A DNA stretch of 64,000 nucleotides from Herbidospora cretacea (GTDB lineage Bacteria; Actinomycetota; Actinomycetes; Streptosporangiales; Streptosporangiaceae): contig NZ_BBXG01000001.1 in assembly GCF_001570605.1 (NCBI RefSeq), positions 310,001 to 374,000 of the forward strand, written 5' to 3'. Below the pieces are notes generated by a model that saw only the letters and a list, made by a program, of their open reading frames with translations, was not told where the DNA came from and searched no databases. The translations under genes and the position numbers were made by a program. How positions within the stretch are numbered: position 1 is the stretch's first letter; each line of letters opens with the position of its first letter. Shown here one piece after another: positions 37,473-46,233 of the stretch.

Positions 37473-38630
37473 TCAGCGGCGGAACGGGCCGGTGACGCAG
37501 TAGGTGATGCCGCCCGACGACGAGCCCGACGTCCCGCGCTGCGACGAGAAGTAGAGGCGGTCGCCCGCCGGGCTGAAGGCCGGACCGGTGATCTCCGAGG
37601 AGCCCTGGCCGGTGATGCGGAGGAACGGGGAGATCTTGTCGTCGGGGGTGATCATGCAGATCTCCATGTTGCCGCCGTCCTCGGCGACGTAGAGGTCGCC
37701 CGAGGTGGCGCCGGTGACGTTGTCGACGCCGGTCAGCGGGGGAGTGCCCGGCGACACGAGGCTGTCGTCGTAGGCCAGCTCGTAGGTGTTGCCGGCCAGG
37801 TTGACCTGCCAGACGCGGTTGTCGCCCTTGGTGGTGAACCAGACGGTGTCGTTGGCGTAGTAGCAGCCCTCGCCGCCGTTGAACGACTTCGAGCCCGAGA
37901 CCTGGCTGCGGGTCACTGTCGGCGAGCCGTCGGGGTCGGGGACGTTCGCCCAGGTGAACGAGCCGCTCGTGGCCGAACCGGCGACCATGACCTGGAGCCT
38001 GCCCGCCGACAGGTCGCCCCAGGTCGCCGGGACGAACCGGTAGAAGCGGCCGTCGGTCTCGTCTTCGGTCAGGTAGACGACCTTCCTGACCGGGTCGGCC
38101 GCCGCGGCCTCGTGTTTGAACCGGCCCATCGCGGGGCGCTGGACCGCCGCGCCGCCGAAGGGGTAGGTCTCGTACACGAAGCCGCGGCTGACCTCCTCGC
38201 AGGACAGCCAGGTGTTCCACGGGGTCTTGCCGCCCGCGCAGTTCTGCCGGGTGTCGGCCAGGATCCGGCCGGCCGACACGACGTCGCCGGAGGAGCCGAA
38301 GCGGATCGCCGAGGCGCCGCCGCCCGGGTTGATCTCGGAGTTGGAGACGTAGATCCAGCCGGATCCGTCGGCGAAGCAGGCCCCGCCGTCAGGGGCGTCG
38401 TGCCAGGTGTACGAGGTGCCGGAGACCACCTGCCGGGATCGGGCGATCACCCGGCTGGTGAAGCCCGACGGCAGCAGGATGCCGTTGGCGTCGGCCGCCA
38501 GGAGCGGGCCGTAGGGACTGGCGGCCGGTTGGGCCGGGGCCGCCAGGGCGGCGCCCTGCCAGAGAGTGCCGGAGAAGGCCACCATGCTCGCACCCAGGAC
38601 GGAAGCGCGAAGGAAATTGCGTCTTTCCAT
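37473..38630 (-). CDS. Tat-exported DUF839 (PhoX-like) protein
   Basis: 385 residues. The N-terminus MERRNFLRASVLGASMVAFS has a twin-arginine signal, with cleavage likely after ALAAP. The rest is a predicted beta-propeller with repeated blade-like stretches (GWIYVSNSE, VVYLTEDE, LYVAEDGGNMEI, RLYFSSQRG) typical of DUF839/PhoX-like phosphatases. PhoX enzymes use Ca and Fe; I cannot verify every ligand here. A good ribosome site (ggagg) precedes the ATG. It stands alone and is probably extracellular. Confidence 0.85.
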   Translation of the reverse strand: MERRNFLRASVLGASMVAFSGTLWQGAALAAPAQPAASPYGPLLAADANGILLPSGFTSRVIARSRQVVSGTSYTWHDAPDGGACFADGSGWIYVSNSEINPGGGASAIRFGSSGDVVSAGRILADTRQNCAGGKTPWNTWLSCEEVSRGFVYETYPFGGAAVQRPAMGRFKHEAAAADPVRKVVYLTEDETDGRFYRFVPATWGDLSAGRLQVMVAGSATSGSFTWANVPDPDGSPTVTRSQVSGSKSFNGGEGCYYANDTVWFTTKGDNRVWQVNLAGNTYELAYDDSLVSPGTPPLTGVDNVTGATSGDLYVAEDGGNMEICMITPDDKISPFLRITGQGSSEITGPAFSPAGDRLYFSSQRGTSGSSSGGITYCVTGPFRR

Positions 38631-38745
38631 GTTTTCTTACCTCCTTGACTGGGACTGTAAGCCGCGCAATGTTTACACACGGTGAACGGCACACGGGCGT
38701 GGCGTGTCGGGTTTGGTATGACCGAGTTTCCGGCATCATCCCGGA

Positions 38746-41106
38746 ATGAGGCCCTATATCCCGCCCTACACCCTGCCGCTGACCAGCGAATCCGCCGACG
38801 TCGCGACCGCGGGCGGCAAAGGCGCCTCCCTCGCACGGCTCGCCTCGGCCGGGCTGCCGGTGCCCGGAGGGTTCCACGTCACCGTCGCCGCCTGTCACGC
38901 CGGGATGAACCGCGAGGTGACCGCCGCCATCGCGGCGGCCTACCGGGCGATGGGCGACGACGTGCCGGTGGCGGTGCGCTCGTCGGCCACGGCCGAGGAC
39001 CGGCCCGACGTGTCGTTCGCCGGGCAGCACGACACCTATCTGGGGGTGCGCGGCGCCGCCGCCGTGCTCGACGCGGTGGAGCGGTGCTGGAACTCCCTCG
39101 ACAACGACCGGGCGCGGGCCTACCGGCAGCGGGTGGGGATCGACCGGCCGGGGATGGCGGTGGTCGTCCAGGAACTGGTCGACGCGTCCGTCTCCGGGGT
39201 CATGTTCACCGAGCTCGACGGGAAACTGCTGATCAACGCGGCGTGGGGGCTGGGGGAGACCGTCGTGGGCGGCACGGTCACGCCCGACGTCTACACCCTC
39301 GACCGCGAGGGCCACATCGAGGAGACGATCTCCGAGAAGACGGTGATGGCGGGCACGTCCGGGCTCGTGCCGGTGCCCGCCGACATGCGGCTGGTCCCCA
39401 CGCTGACCCGCGAGCAGGTGATGGCCCTGGCCGGTCTCGGCAGACGCATCGAGAACCTGTACGGCATGCCGATGGACGTCGAATGGGGGATCGCCGAGTC
39501 CAAGCCGTACATCCTCCAGGCCCGGCCGATCACCGGGCGGCGGGAGGTCTGGAACGACTCCCTGCGCGGTGACTACCTGTGGTGCAACGGCAACCTCGGC
39601 GAGGCCATCCCCAGCGTGATGACGCCGGTGACCTGGTCGGTGGTCCAGCGGTTCATGGCCGACGCCATGATCACCGGTTCGTTCGCCGGGCACCCGATGT
39701 GCGGCAACATCGGCGGCCGGTTCTACGTGAACCTGTCGGTCCTGCTCGCCATCGGCGAGTCGCTCGGCCTCACCCGGGTGATCCGCGACAGCCTGGAGCC
39801 GATCTTCGGCCGCCTCCCCGAGGGCGCCGACGTCCCGCGCCTGCCGCTGTCCAGGGCCCAGCTCGTACGGGGAGTCCTGCCCCTCCTGCGCGGCAGGCTG
39901 GGCCTGTTCACCTACGCCCGCAGGCTGAACCGCGCACTGCCCCGCGCCCGGCGCCGCGCCGACGACCTGCGGACCCTGATCGCCGTCAGCAACGACCTGC
40001 CGCACCTGTGGCGCGAGGCGGTCGAACCCTACTTCCGCGACTGCAACCGCCTCCTGGCCGCCGCCGGACGCCAGGACGCCGGCAGCCTGATCTTCCTGCG
40101 CAACCGCCTGGAACGCCTCGTCGGCACGGCCGACGCCAACGCGCTGACCAGCGGCTTCGGCGCTTACCTGGAGAGCATGGGGCCGCTGCTCAACCTCGGC
40201 CGGGTCAAGTGCGGGCGGATGTCCCGCGACGAGTACGCCCACCGCTGGGGCCACCGCTGCGCCGACGAGTTCGAACTCTCGGCCCCCCGGCCGGGAGAGG
40301 ACCCCGAATGGCTCGACCAGGAGCTCCTCGGCCTGACCGAGGACCCGATCGAGCTGCTGCGGCGGCAGGAGGCGGTGTCCCGCGAGGCCTGGCGGCGCTT
40401 CCGGGAGCGCGACCCCGCCAACGCCTACCGCTACTGGGCCCGGATCCGGCGGTGGGGCGAGATCGTCCAGGCGCGGGAGGAGGCCAGGTCGGAGGCGGTG
40501 CGGGCGTTCTGGGTGCTGCGCGACTGGGTCCGCCGGGCCGGTTCGGTGGCCGGGATCGGCAACGACGTCTTCTTCCTGCGGATCGGCGAGATCCTCTCGC
40601 TCCTCAAGGGCGACCGGGACGTGCTCGGCCTGATCGGCGCCCGCCGCGCCGCCTACGACCACTACCGGTCGCTGCCGTCCTACCCCGGCGTGATCCGGGG
40701 CCGCTTCGACCCGGAACGCTGGGCCGCCGACCCGGACCGCCGCACCGACTACGCCGGCCCGAAGGCCGGGACGCCCGAACGCGACGGCTCCATCAGCGGA
40801 TTCCCCGGCGCGGCCGGGGTGGTCGAGGGCATCGCCCGCGTCATCCCGTCGGTCGGCGAGTCGGAGCACCTGGCCGCCGGGGAGATCCTGGTCACGTCGG
40901 TGACGAACGTGGGCTGGACCCCGCTGTTCCCGCGCGCCGCCGCGGTGGTCACCGACGTCGGCGCACCGCTGTCGCACGCCGCGATCGTGGCCCGCGAACT
41001 GGGCATCCCCGCCGTCGTCGGCACCGGCGACGCCACCTCGCGCATCCGCGACGGCGCCCGCGTGCGGGTCGACGGGACCGCCGGGACGGTCGAGGTCCTC
41101 GACTAG
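38746..41106 (+). CDS. PEP/pyruvate-binding ATP-grasp enzyme, rifampin-phosphotransferase-like
   Basis: 786 residues with the PPDK/PEP-synthase architecture. The N-terminal ATP-grasp half shows GGKGASLARLASAGLPVPGGF, AVRSSATAEDRPDVSFAGQ and VEWGIAESKPYILQARPI. A helical middle domain (about 270-680) follows. The C-terminal phosphohistidine domain carries GAPLSHAAIVARELGIPAVVG with catalytic His744 (40975-40977). This three-part layout, with a middle domain unlike PEP synthase, is that of rifamycin phosphotransferase, which is somewhat longer (about 860). The substrate could be rifamycin or another antibiotic, or unknown. No regulator is beside it. Confidence 0.82.
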   Translation: MRPYIPPYTLPLTSESADVATAGGKGASLARLASAGLPVPGGFHVTVAACHAGMNREVTAAIAAAYRAMGDDVPVAVRSSATAEDRPDVSFAGQHDTYLGVRGAAAVLDAVERCWNSLDNDRARAYRQRVGIDRPGMAVVVQELVDASVSGVMFTELDGKLLINAAWGLGETVVGGTVTPDVYTLDREGHIEETISEKTVMAGTSGLVPVPADMRLVPTLTREQVMALAGLGRRIENLYGMPMDVEWGIAESKPYILQARPITGRREVWNDSLRGDYLWCNGNLGEAIPSVMTPVTWSVVQRFMADAMITGSFAGHPMCGNIGGRFYVNLSVLLAIGESLGLTRVIRDSLEPIFGRLPEGADVPRLPLSRAQLVRGVLPLLRGRLGLFTYARRLNRALPRARRRADDLRTLIAVSNDLPHLWREAVEPYFRDCNRLLAAAGRQDAGSLIFLRNRLERLVGTADANALTSGFGAYLESMGPLLNLGRVKCGRMSRDEYAHRWGHRCADEFELSAPRPGEDPEWLDQELLGLTEDPIELLRRQEAVSREAWRRFRERDPANAYRYWARIRRWGEIVQAREEARSEAVRAFWVLRDWVRRAGSVAGIGNDVFFLRIGEILSLLKGDRDVLGLIGARRAAYDHYRSLPSYPGVIRGRFDPERWAADPDRRTDYAGPKAGTPERDGSISGFPGAAGVVEGIARVIPSVGESEHLAAGEILVTSVTNVGWTPLFPRAAAVVTDVGAPLSHAAIVARELGIPAVVGTGDATSRIRDGARVRVDGTAGTVEVLD

Positions 41107-41120
41107 GGAAGAATGGCCGG

Positions 41121-41498
41121 GTGGTCGAGACGGGGTGTCCTTGCGGGTCCGGCAAGGGTTATGGGGAGTGCTGCGGGCGGTTCCACGCGGGGGAGGCGGC
41201 GGCGCCGACCGCCGAGGCGCTGATGCGCTCGCGCTACAGCGCCTACGCCAAGGGCGACACCGCCTACCTGCTCACCACCTGGCACTCCTCGACCAGGCCC
41301 CAGCGGCTCGACCTCGACCGGAAGACCCGGTGGACGGGGCTGGAGATCCTCGGCGCCACCGGCGGGTCGGCCGTCCACACCGAGGGCACGGTCCGGTTCC
41401 GGGCCCGCTACGCCGAGCGCGGGCAGGCCGGCGTCCTGGAGGAGCACAGCGCGTTCACGCGCGAGAACGGCCGCTGGGTCTATGTCGCCGCTCTCTGA
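41121..41498 (+). CDS. YchJ-family (UPF0225) SEC-C motif protein
   Basis: 125 residues from a GTG at 41121. The N-terminal SEC-C zinc motif is CPCGSGKGYGECCGRFH, followed by the YchJ hallmark AEALMRSRYSAYAKGD and a short NTF2-like region ending ENGRWVYV. The family's role is not established. It overlaps the methyltransferase start by 17 bases. Confidence 0.9.
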   Translation: MVETGCPCGSGKGYGECCGRFHAGEAAAPTAEALMRSRYSAYAKGDTAYLLTTWHSSTRPQRLDLDRKTRWTGLEILGATGGSAVHTEGTVRFRARYAERGQAGVLEEHSAFTRENGRWVYVAAL

Positions 41499-42555
41499 CC
41501 TCGGCCTGCGCCGCTACCCCGACGACCCGCGCGACCGGTTCCGCGCCTGGGACGCCGCCGACGAATACCTCCTCGACGAGCTCGGCGAACCGCAGGGCAC
41601 GGTCGTCGTGTTCGGCGACCGCTGGGGTGCGCTCACCACCGCCCTGGCCGCCTTCGACCCGGTGCAGATCACCGACTCCTACCTGACCCAGCAGGCCACC
41701 CGGGCCAACGCGGCCCGCCTGGGCCTGGGAGAGCCGCGCCTGCTGTCGGTGCTCGACGCGCCGCCGCCGCGGGTCGACACGCTGCTCGTCCGGATCCCCA
41801 AAAGCCTGGCCCTGCTGGAAGACCAGCTCGTCAGGCTCGCGCCGTCGGTCCACTCCGGCACGAGAATCGTCGGCACGGGCATGGTGAAGGAGATCCACAC
41901 CTCCACGCTGGCCCTCTTCGAGAAGATCCTCGGCCCGACCCGGACCTCCCTCGCGGTGCGGAAGGCCCGGCTGATCTTCACCGAGCCGCGCCCCTCGCAG
42001 GCCACGAGCCGGTTCCCGGTCTCGTACAGCCACGAAGGGATGGAGCTGGTCAACCACGCCGGCGTGTTCTGCGCCGACCGGCTCGACATCGGCACCCGGT
42101 TCTTCCTCAAGCACCTGCCGGAGACGCGCAAGGGGCAGCGGGTCGTGGACCTCGGGTGCGGCAACGGGATCGTCGGGGCGTTCGTGCTGCGCGACAACCC
42201 CGACGCCGAGGTCCTGTTCGTCGACGAGTCCCACGCCGCGGTCGCCTCGGCCCGCGCCAACGTCCGGGGCCCGGCGGAGTTTCTGGTGGGCGACGGGCTG
42301 GCGGAGGCCGAGCCGGGGTCGGCCGACCTCGTGCTGTGCAACCCGCCCTTCCACGAGCACCAGGCCGTCACCGACGCCACCGCGTGGCGGATGTTCACCC
42401 AGGCCAGGCGGGCGCTGCGGCCCGGGGGCGAGCTGCGGATCGTCGGCAACCGGCACCTCGGCTACCACGCCAAGCTGAAGCGCCTGTTCGGCAACTCCGC
42501 CGTGGTCGCCGGCGACCCGAAGTTCGTCGTGGTCAGCGCGGTCAAGAGCCGGTGA
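41482..42555 (+). CDS. RlmG-like class I SAM methyltransferase
   Basis: 357 residues in two Rossmann halves. The N-terminal half is degenerate. The C-terminal half has the SAM loop VVDLGCGNGIVG and the base-methyltransferase motif NPPFHE. This is the layout of RlmG/RsmC enzymes, which N2-methylate guanines in rRNA. Target base assignment is by family only. Confidence 0.88.
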   Translation: MSPLSDLGLRRYPDDPRDRFRAWDAADEYLLDELGEPQGTVVVFGDRWGALTTALAAFDPVQITDSYLTQQATRANAARLGLGEPRLLSVLDAPPPRVDTLLVRIPKSLALLEDQLVRLAPSVHSGTRIVGTGMVKEIHTSTLALFEKILGPTRTSLAVRKARLIFTEPRPSQATSRFPVSYSHEGMELVNHAGVFCADRLDIGTRFFLKHLPETRKGQRVVDLGCGNGIVGAFVLRDNPDAEVLFVDESHAAVASARANVRGPAEFLVGDGLAEAEPGSADLVLCNPPFHEHQAVTDATAWRMFTQARRALRPGGELRIVGNRHLGYHAKLKRLFGNSAVVAGDPKFVVVSAVKSR

Positions 42556-43042
42556 CGCCGGCCACTCGGTCGAACTGCCGGCGGTGGAGAGCCTTCATGG
42601 CGTCCTCGAACTCGGGGATCGGGCCTTCGACGGTCACCAGGGGGGCGACCTCCTCGATCGGGAGGGGGCGCACCGGCGCCGACGGCGCGCCCCACCCGTC
42701 GCGCCACCCGGTCAGCTGAGCGGCCGAGACGACGTACACGATGCGGCCGAGGCCCACCCATCCGTGGGCGGCCGAGCACATCGGGCAGTGTTCGCCGGAG
42801 GTGTAGACGGTCGCGCCCGCCCGGTCCTGCGGCGTCATGTTGGCGGCGGCCCACCGGGCCAGTTCGAACTCCGGGTGCCGGGTCTCGTCGCCGCCGGAGG
42901 TCCGGTTGTGGTCTTCGGCCAGTTTCGTGCCGTCGGCCGTGGCCAGCACCGAGCCGAACGGCTCCTCGCCCTTCTCGTACGCCTCGTGCGCCAGCTCGAC
43001 GCAGCGCCGCAGATGCCCCAGGTCCGTCCCGGAAACCGCCAT
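42542..43042 (-). CDS. Nucleoside/cytidine deaminase-family protein
   Basis: 166 residues. Zinc deaminase motifs HPEFELARWA (H-x-E) and EHCPMC (PCxxC-like) are present. The family includes guanine and tRNA-adenosine deaminases. It starts two bases after the ABC permease stop, so it is the last gene of the transporter operon, an unusual partner for a sugar porter. Its 3' end overlaps the convergent methyltransferase gene by 14 bases. Confidence 0.88.
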   Translation of the reverse strand: MAVSGTDLGHLRRCVELAHEAYEKGEEPFGSVLATADGTKLAEDHNRTSGGDETRHPEFELARWAAANMTPQDRAGATVYTSGEHCPMCSAAHGWVGLGRIVYVVSAAQLTGWRDGWGAPSAPVRPLPIEEVAPLVTVEGPIPEFEDAMKALHRRQFDRVAGVTGS

Positions 43043-43044
43043 GA

Positions 43045-43869
43045 TCACCCTTTCACCGCGCCGACCAGTCCGTTCACGAAGTAGCGCTGGAGGAACGCGA
43101 AGAGCGCGATCACCGGCAGCACCATGATCAATGATGCCGCGAGCACCTCGTTGTAGCGGACGACCGTACCGGAAATAAGGGATTCGAGCCCCAGCGGAAG
43201 CGTGTAGAGCGCCTCGTCGTTCAGGGAGACCCGGCTCAGCACGTACTCGTTCCACGTCGGGACCGCCGTCAGGACCGCGATCGTGATGTGGGCGGGCCTG
43301 GTCAGCGGCAGGTAGACGCGCAGGAAGATCCGCGCCTCGCTCGCGCCGTCGGCCCGCGCGGCCTCGCGCAGTTCCCTGGGGATGCCCCGGAACGCCGCCG
43401 TCAGCAGCAGCACCGTCAGCGGGGCCGTGCCGTTGACGAACGGCAGCACCAGGCCCATGTGGGTGCCGAGCAGGCCCAGCCGGTTCTCCAGGATGACGAC
43501 CGGCAGCAGCACCGTGATGCCCGGGACGAACAGCAGCGCCACGAACAGCCAGTAGAGCGTCTTCGCGCCGGGGAACCTGAGCACCGCGAACGCGTAGGAG
43601 GCCAGGCTGTAGACGACCAGCACGCCGAGCACCGTCAGCCCGGTCACGACGAGGCTGTTGCGGAAGTAGTCGACGAACGCGAGCTGGTTCCACGTGGTCA
43701 CGATCGTGTCGAACGTGGGCTCGCGCGGGATCAGGTGGCCGCCGTCGAGGATCTCCTCGCGGGTCTTGAACGCCCCCGACACCATCCACAGGAACGGGTA
43801 GAGGCTCAGCGCGGCGTAGATCGACAGCGCCACGTAGGCGGCCGTCCTCGCGATGCGGGCGGCGGTCAC
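43045..43869 (-). CDS. ABC sugar transporter permease (MalG-like)
   Basis: 274 residues from a GTG that overlaps the first permease stop by four bases. Six membrane spans, with the EAA loop reading REAARADGASEARIFLRVYLP. It forms the channel with the other permease for a carbohydrate-type importer. No ATPase gene is in the operon; actinomycetes often use a shared MsiK-type ATPase. Confidence 0.93.
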   Translation of the reverse strand: MTAARIARTAAYVALSIYAALSLYPFLWMVSGAFKTREEILDGGHLIPREPTFDTIVTTWNQLAFVDYFRNSLVVTGLTVLGVLVVYSLASYAFAVLRFPGAKTLYWLFVALLFVPGITVLLPVVILENRLGLLGTHMGLVLPFVNGTAPLTVLLLTAAFRGIPRELREAARADGASEARIFLRVYLPLTRPAHITIAVLTAVPTWNEYVLSRVSLNDEALYTLPLGLESLISGTVVRYNEVLAASLIMVLPVIALFAFLQRYFVNGLVGAVKG

Positions 43870-44768
43870 CGCACCCTCCTCAGCAGCCGGGCGTTGGCCA
43901 GGGTCAGCAGCACGGCCCCGACGAACAGCAGCCAGCCGAGCGCGCTCGACAGGCCGAGCGTGGGCGCCAGCCCCTTGAAGAACGCCAGCTCGTAGGTCTC
44001 CAGGGCGAGCACGTTGGTGTGCCCGCCGGGCCCGCCGTTCGTCATGATCAGGAAGATCTGGAAGCCGTGCAGCGAGTCGCGGACGCCCAGCAGCACGATC
44101 CCGGCCGTCATCGGCGTCAGCAGCGGCACGATGATCCGCCGCAGCACCTGGCGCGGGGCCGCGCCGTCGATGCGGGCCGCCTCGACCATGCTCGGGTCGA
44201 TCGCCTGGAGCCCGGTCAGGTAGAGCAGCGTCGCGGTCGGCACCGCCGACCAGACCAGGATGAGGATCAGCGTCCACAGCGCGGTCGACGGGTTGGCCAG
44301 CCAGCCCTGCGGCTGCGCCAGCGAGCCGAGGCCCGCCGAGCGCAGCATCAGGTTGATCGACCCCTCGGGTTCGAGCAGGTAGCGCCAGGCGTAGTAGGTG
44401 GCGATGCCGGTGGTGACGTACGGGAGGAAGTACACCGAGCGCAGCAGCCCCCGCAGGCGGCGCACGGAGTTGAGCGTCACCGCCAGCGGCAGCGAGATGA
44501 GCACGGTCAGCAGCGGCACCGCCACGCACACCTGGAGGGTGTTCCAGGCGGCCCGGCGCACCCCCGGGGCCAGCGACGGGTCGGCCCACAGCAGGTCGGC
44601 GTAGTTCTCCAGGCCCACCCAGATCCACTCGGGGGTGAACCCGTTCCACGAGGCGAAGCTGAGCGCCAGGCCGCTGCCGATCGTGTAGACGCCCATCACC
44701 GCGAAGAGGGCCACGGCCGGGAACACGAACGCCCAGCCGGTGAGCCACTCCTTCCACCGGGCCGCCAT
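43866..44768 (-). CDS. ABC sugar transporter permease (MalF-like)
   Basis: 300 residues from the ATG at 44768. Six membrane spans, with the EAA loop VEAARIDGAAPRQVLRRIIVP. It lies two bases behind the binding-protein gene. Confidence 0.93.
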   Translation of the reverse strand: MAARWKEWLTGWAFVFPAVALFAVMGVYTIGSGLALSFASWNGFTPEWIWVGLENYADLLWADPSLAPGVRRAAWNTLQVCVAVPLLTVLISLPLAVTLNSVRRLRGLLRSVYFLPYVTTGIATYYAWRYLLEPEGSINLMLRSAGLGSLAQPQGWLANPSTALWTLILILVWSAVPTATLLYLTGLQAIDPSMVEAARIDGAAPRQVLRRIIVPLLTPMTAGIVLLGVRDSLHGFQIFLIMTNGGPGGHTNVLALETYELAFFKGLAPTLGLSSALGWLLFVGAVLLTLANARLLRRVR

Positions 44769-44770
44769 GG

Positions 44771-46156
44771 CTACTCGGCCGACTTCCACATCGCTCCGAA
44801 GATGGCGTCCAGTTCCTTGCCCGCCTGCGCCGGGTCGAGCTCCTTCAGAGGTGACAGCCGGACGAACGCGTCACCCGGTTTGACCTGGTCGTAGCCGCCC
44901 GGGAAGAACGTCGTGTCGCCCGCGTCGTAGGTGCTGGCCGGGTCGCCGGTGAAGTACTTCTGCAGCGCGGCCAGCTCCGGGCCCATCAGCGTGGCCGCCT
45001 CGGCGCCCAGGTCGGTGGCCGGCAGGTCGAGCGACTCCTTGGCGACCAGGCCTGCCCCGGACGGCGAGGTGACGTAGTCGAGCCACTTGAGCGCGGCGGC
45101 CCGGTTCTTGGACGTCGAGGTGACACCGAGGGAGGTCAGGGCCAGCGGGGCCATCACGATGTCCTTGTGGGCCCCGGCCGCCGAGGGCGGGATCGGGAAG
45201 GTGAGCACCTTGTCGGGCGACATCCCGTTCTGGGCCAGGAAGGCCAGCGTGAACGTGCCGCCGACGTTGTAGGCCGACTTGCCCTGGGCGAACGCGATGT
45301 CGGCCTCGTCGATCCCGAGGGTGGTCGCGCCGGGCATCCAGTAGGGCGTCAGCTGCGAGTACAGATCGAGGGTCTTGACCCCGTCGGGAGACCCGAACCC
45401 GGCCGCGGTGTCCTTGCCGAACAGCCCCTGGAACTTCTCCTTGCCCAGGTAGGCGTGGGCGAGCGGCTGGTAGACCCAGTTGAACCCGACCTGGCTGACC
45501 TTCAGGCCGAGCGACAGGCCGCCCGCCTGCGGGTCCTTCTCCGTGGACGTCTTCAGCGCCGCCACGAACTCCTCCCAGCTGGCCGGGGGAGTGTCGGGGC
45601 TGAGCCCGGCGGCCTGGAGCTTCTCCTTGTTGGCGTAGACGATGCCGAACGCGCCCGCCGTGAACGGGACGGCGTACATCGACCCGGCCTTGGCCTGCTT
45701 GAACGGCGAGTCGGCCGCCGCCCGGTCGATTCTGCCCTGGTCGAGGACGCCCGCGTTCTGGGTGGACGGCAGGAACCGGCCCTTCCAGGCGTCGTTCACG
45801 TCGCCGCTGATGTCGGCGAGCAGCCCGGACGCGCCGAGCTCCAGGTCCTCACCGGCGGCGTGGGCCTCCAGCACGTCGGGCAGGTCGCCCGTCTGGGCGG
45901 CGCTCTGGATCTTGCTCTTGAAGACGTCGTCGGGCGTGACGGCCTCGACCTTCACGCCGATGCCGGTCTGCGCGGTGAACTGCTCGGCGGCCTTCTGGAG
46001 CGCCGCCGCGTGCGACTGCTTGAAGGTCCACATCGTTATCGACTGCCCTGACGCGGCCGGCTCGCCCGGCTGACCACCGCCGCCTGACGAACAGCCGGCG
46101 ACCGCCACGGTGGCGGCGGCGGCCAGGGACAGGATTCGCGCTTTCATTGATGCCAT
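44771..46156 (-). CDS. ABC sugar-binding lipoprotein
   Basis: 461 residues. Lipoprotein signal with lipobox VAVAGC (mature Cys followed by SSGGGG) and the extracellular solute-binding protein family 1 fold (ITMWTFKQSH at the start; SLVVxx-like segments replaced by WLDYVTSPSG near the end). ATG at 46156 has agggggg ahead; a second ATG at 46147 is possible. The ligand is probably a sugar or sugar acid, judging from the adjacent catabolic genes. Confidence 0.92.
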   Translation of the reverse strand: MASMKARILSLAAAATVAVAGCSSGGGGQPGEPAASGQSITMWTFKQSHAAALQKAAEQFTAQTGIGVKVEAVTPDDVFKSKIQSAAQTGDLPDVLEAHAAGEDLELGASGLLADISGDVNDAWKGRFLPSTQNAGVLDQGRIDRAAADSPFKQAKAGSMYAVPFTAGAFGIVYANKEKLQAAGLSPDTPPASWEEFVAALKTSTEKDPQAGGLSLGLKVSQVGFNWVYQPLAHAYLGKEKFQGLFGKDTAAGFGSPDGVKTLDLYSQLTPYWMPGATTLGIDEADIAFAQGKSAYNVGGTFTLAFLAQNGMSPDKVLTFPIPPSAAGAHKDIVMAPLALTSLGVTSTSKNRAAALKWLDYVTSPSGAGLVAKESLDLPATDLGAEAATLMGPELAALQKYFTGDPASTYDAGDTTFFPGGYDQVKPGDAFVRLSPLKELDPAQAGKELDAIFGAMWKSAE

Positions 46157-46178
46157 GTCGGCCCCCTGGGGGTGGGAC

Positions 46179-46213
46179 GCAAATCGTTAAGACTGAACCG
46201 TGAATTTACACGG
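46179..46213. promoter_or_regulatory. Possible operator(s) upstream of the ABC operon
   Basis: GCAAATCGTTAAG at 46179-46191 resembles the perfect LacI-type palindrome upstream of the dehydrogenase gene, with mismatches. An imperfect inverted repeat CCGTG-N6-CACGG follows at 46198-46213. Both lie between the binding-protein start and the regulator stop. Confidence 0.45.
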
Positions 46214-46233
46214 GAGAAATCCTCTGTCAAGGG

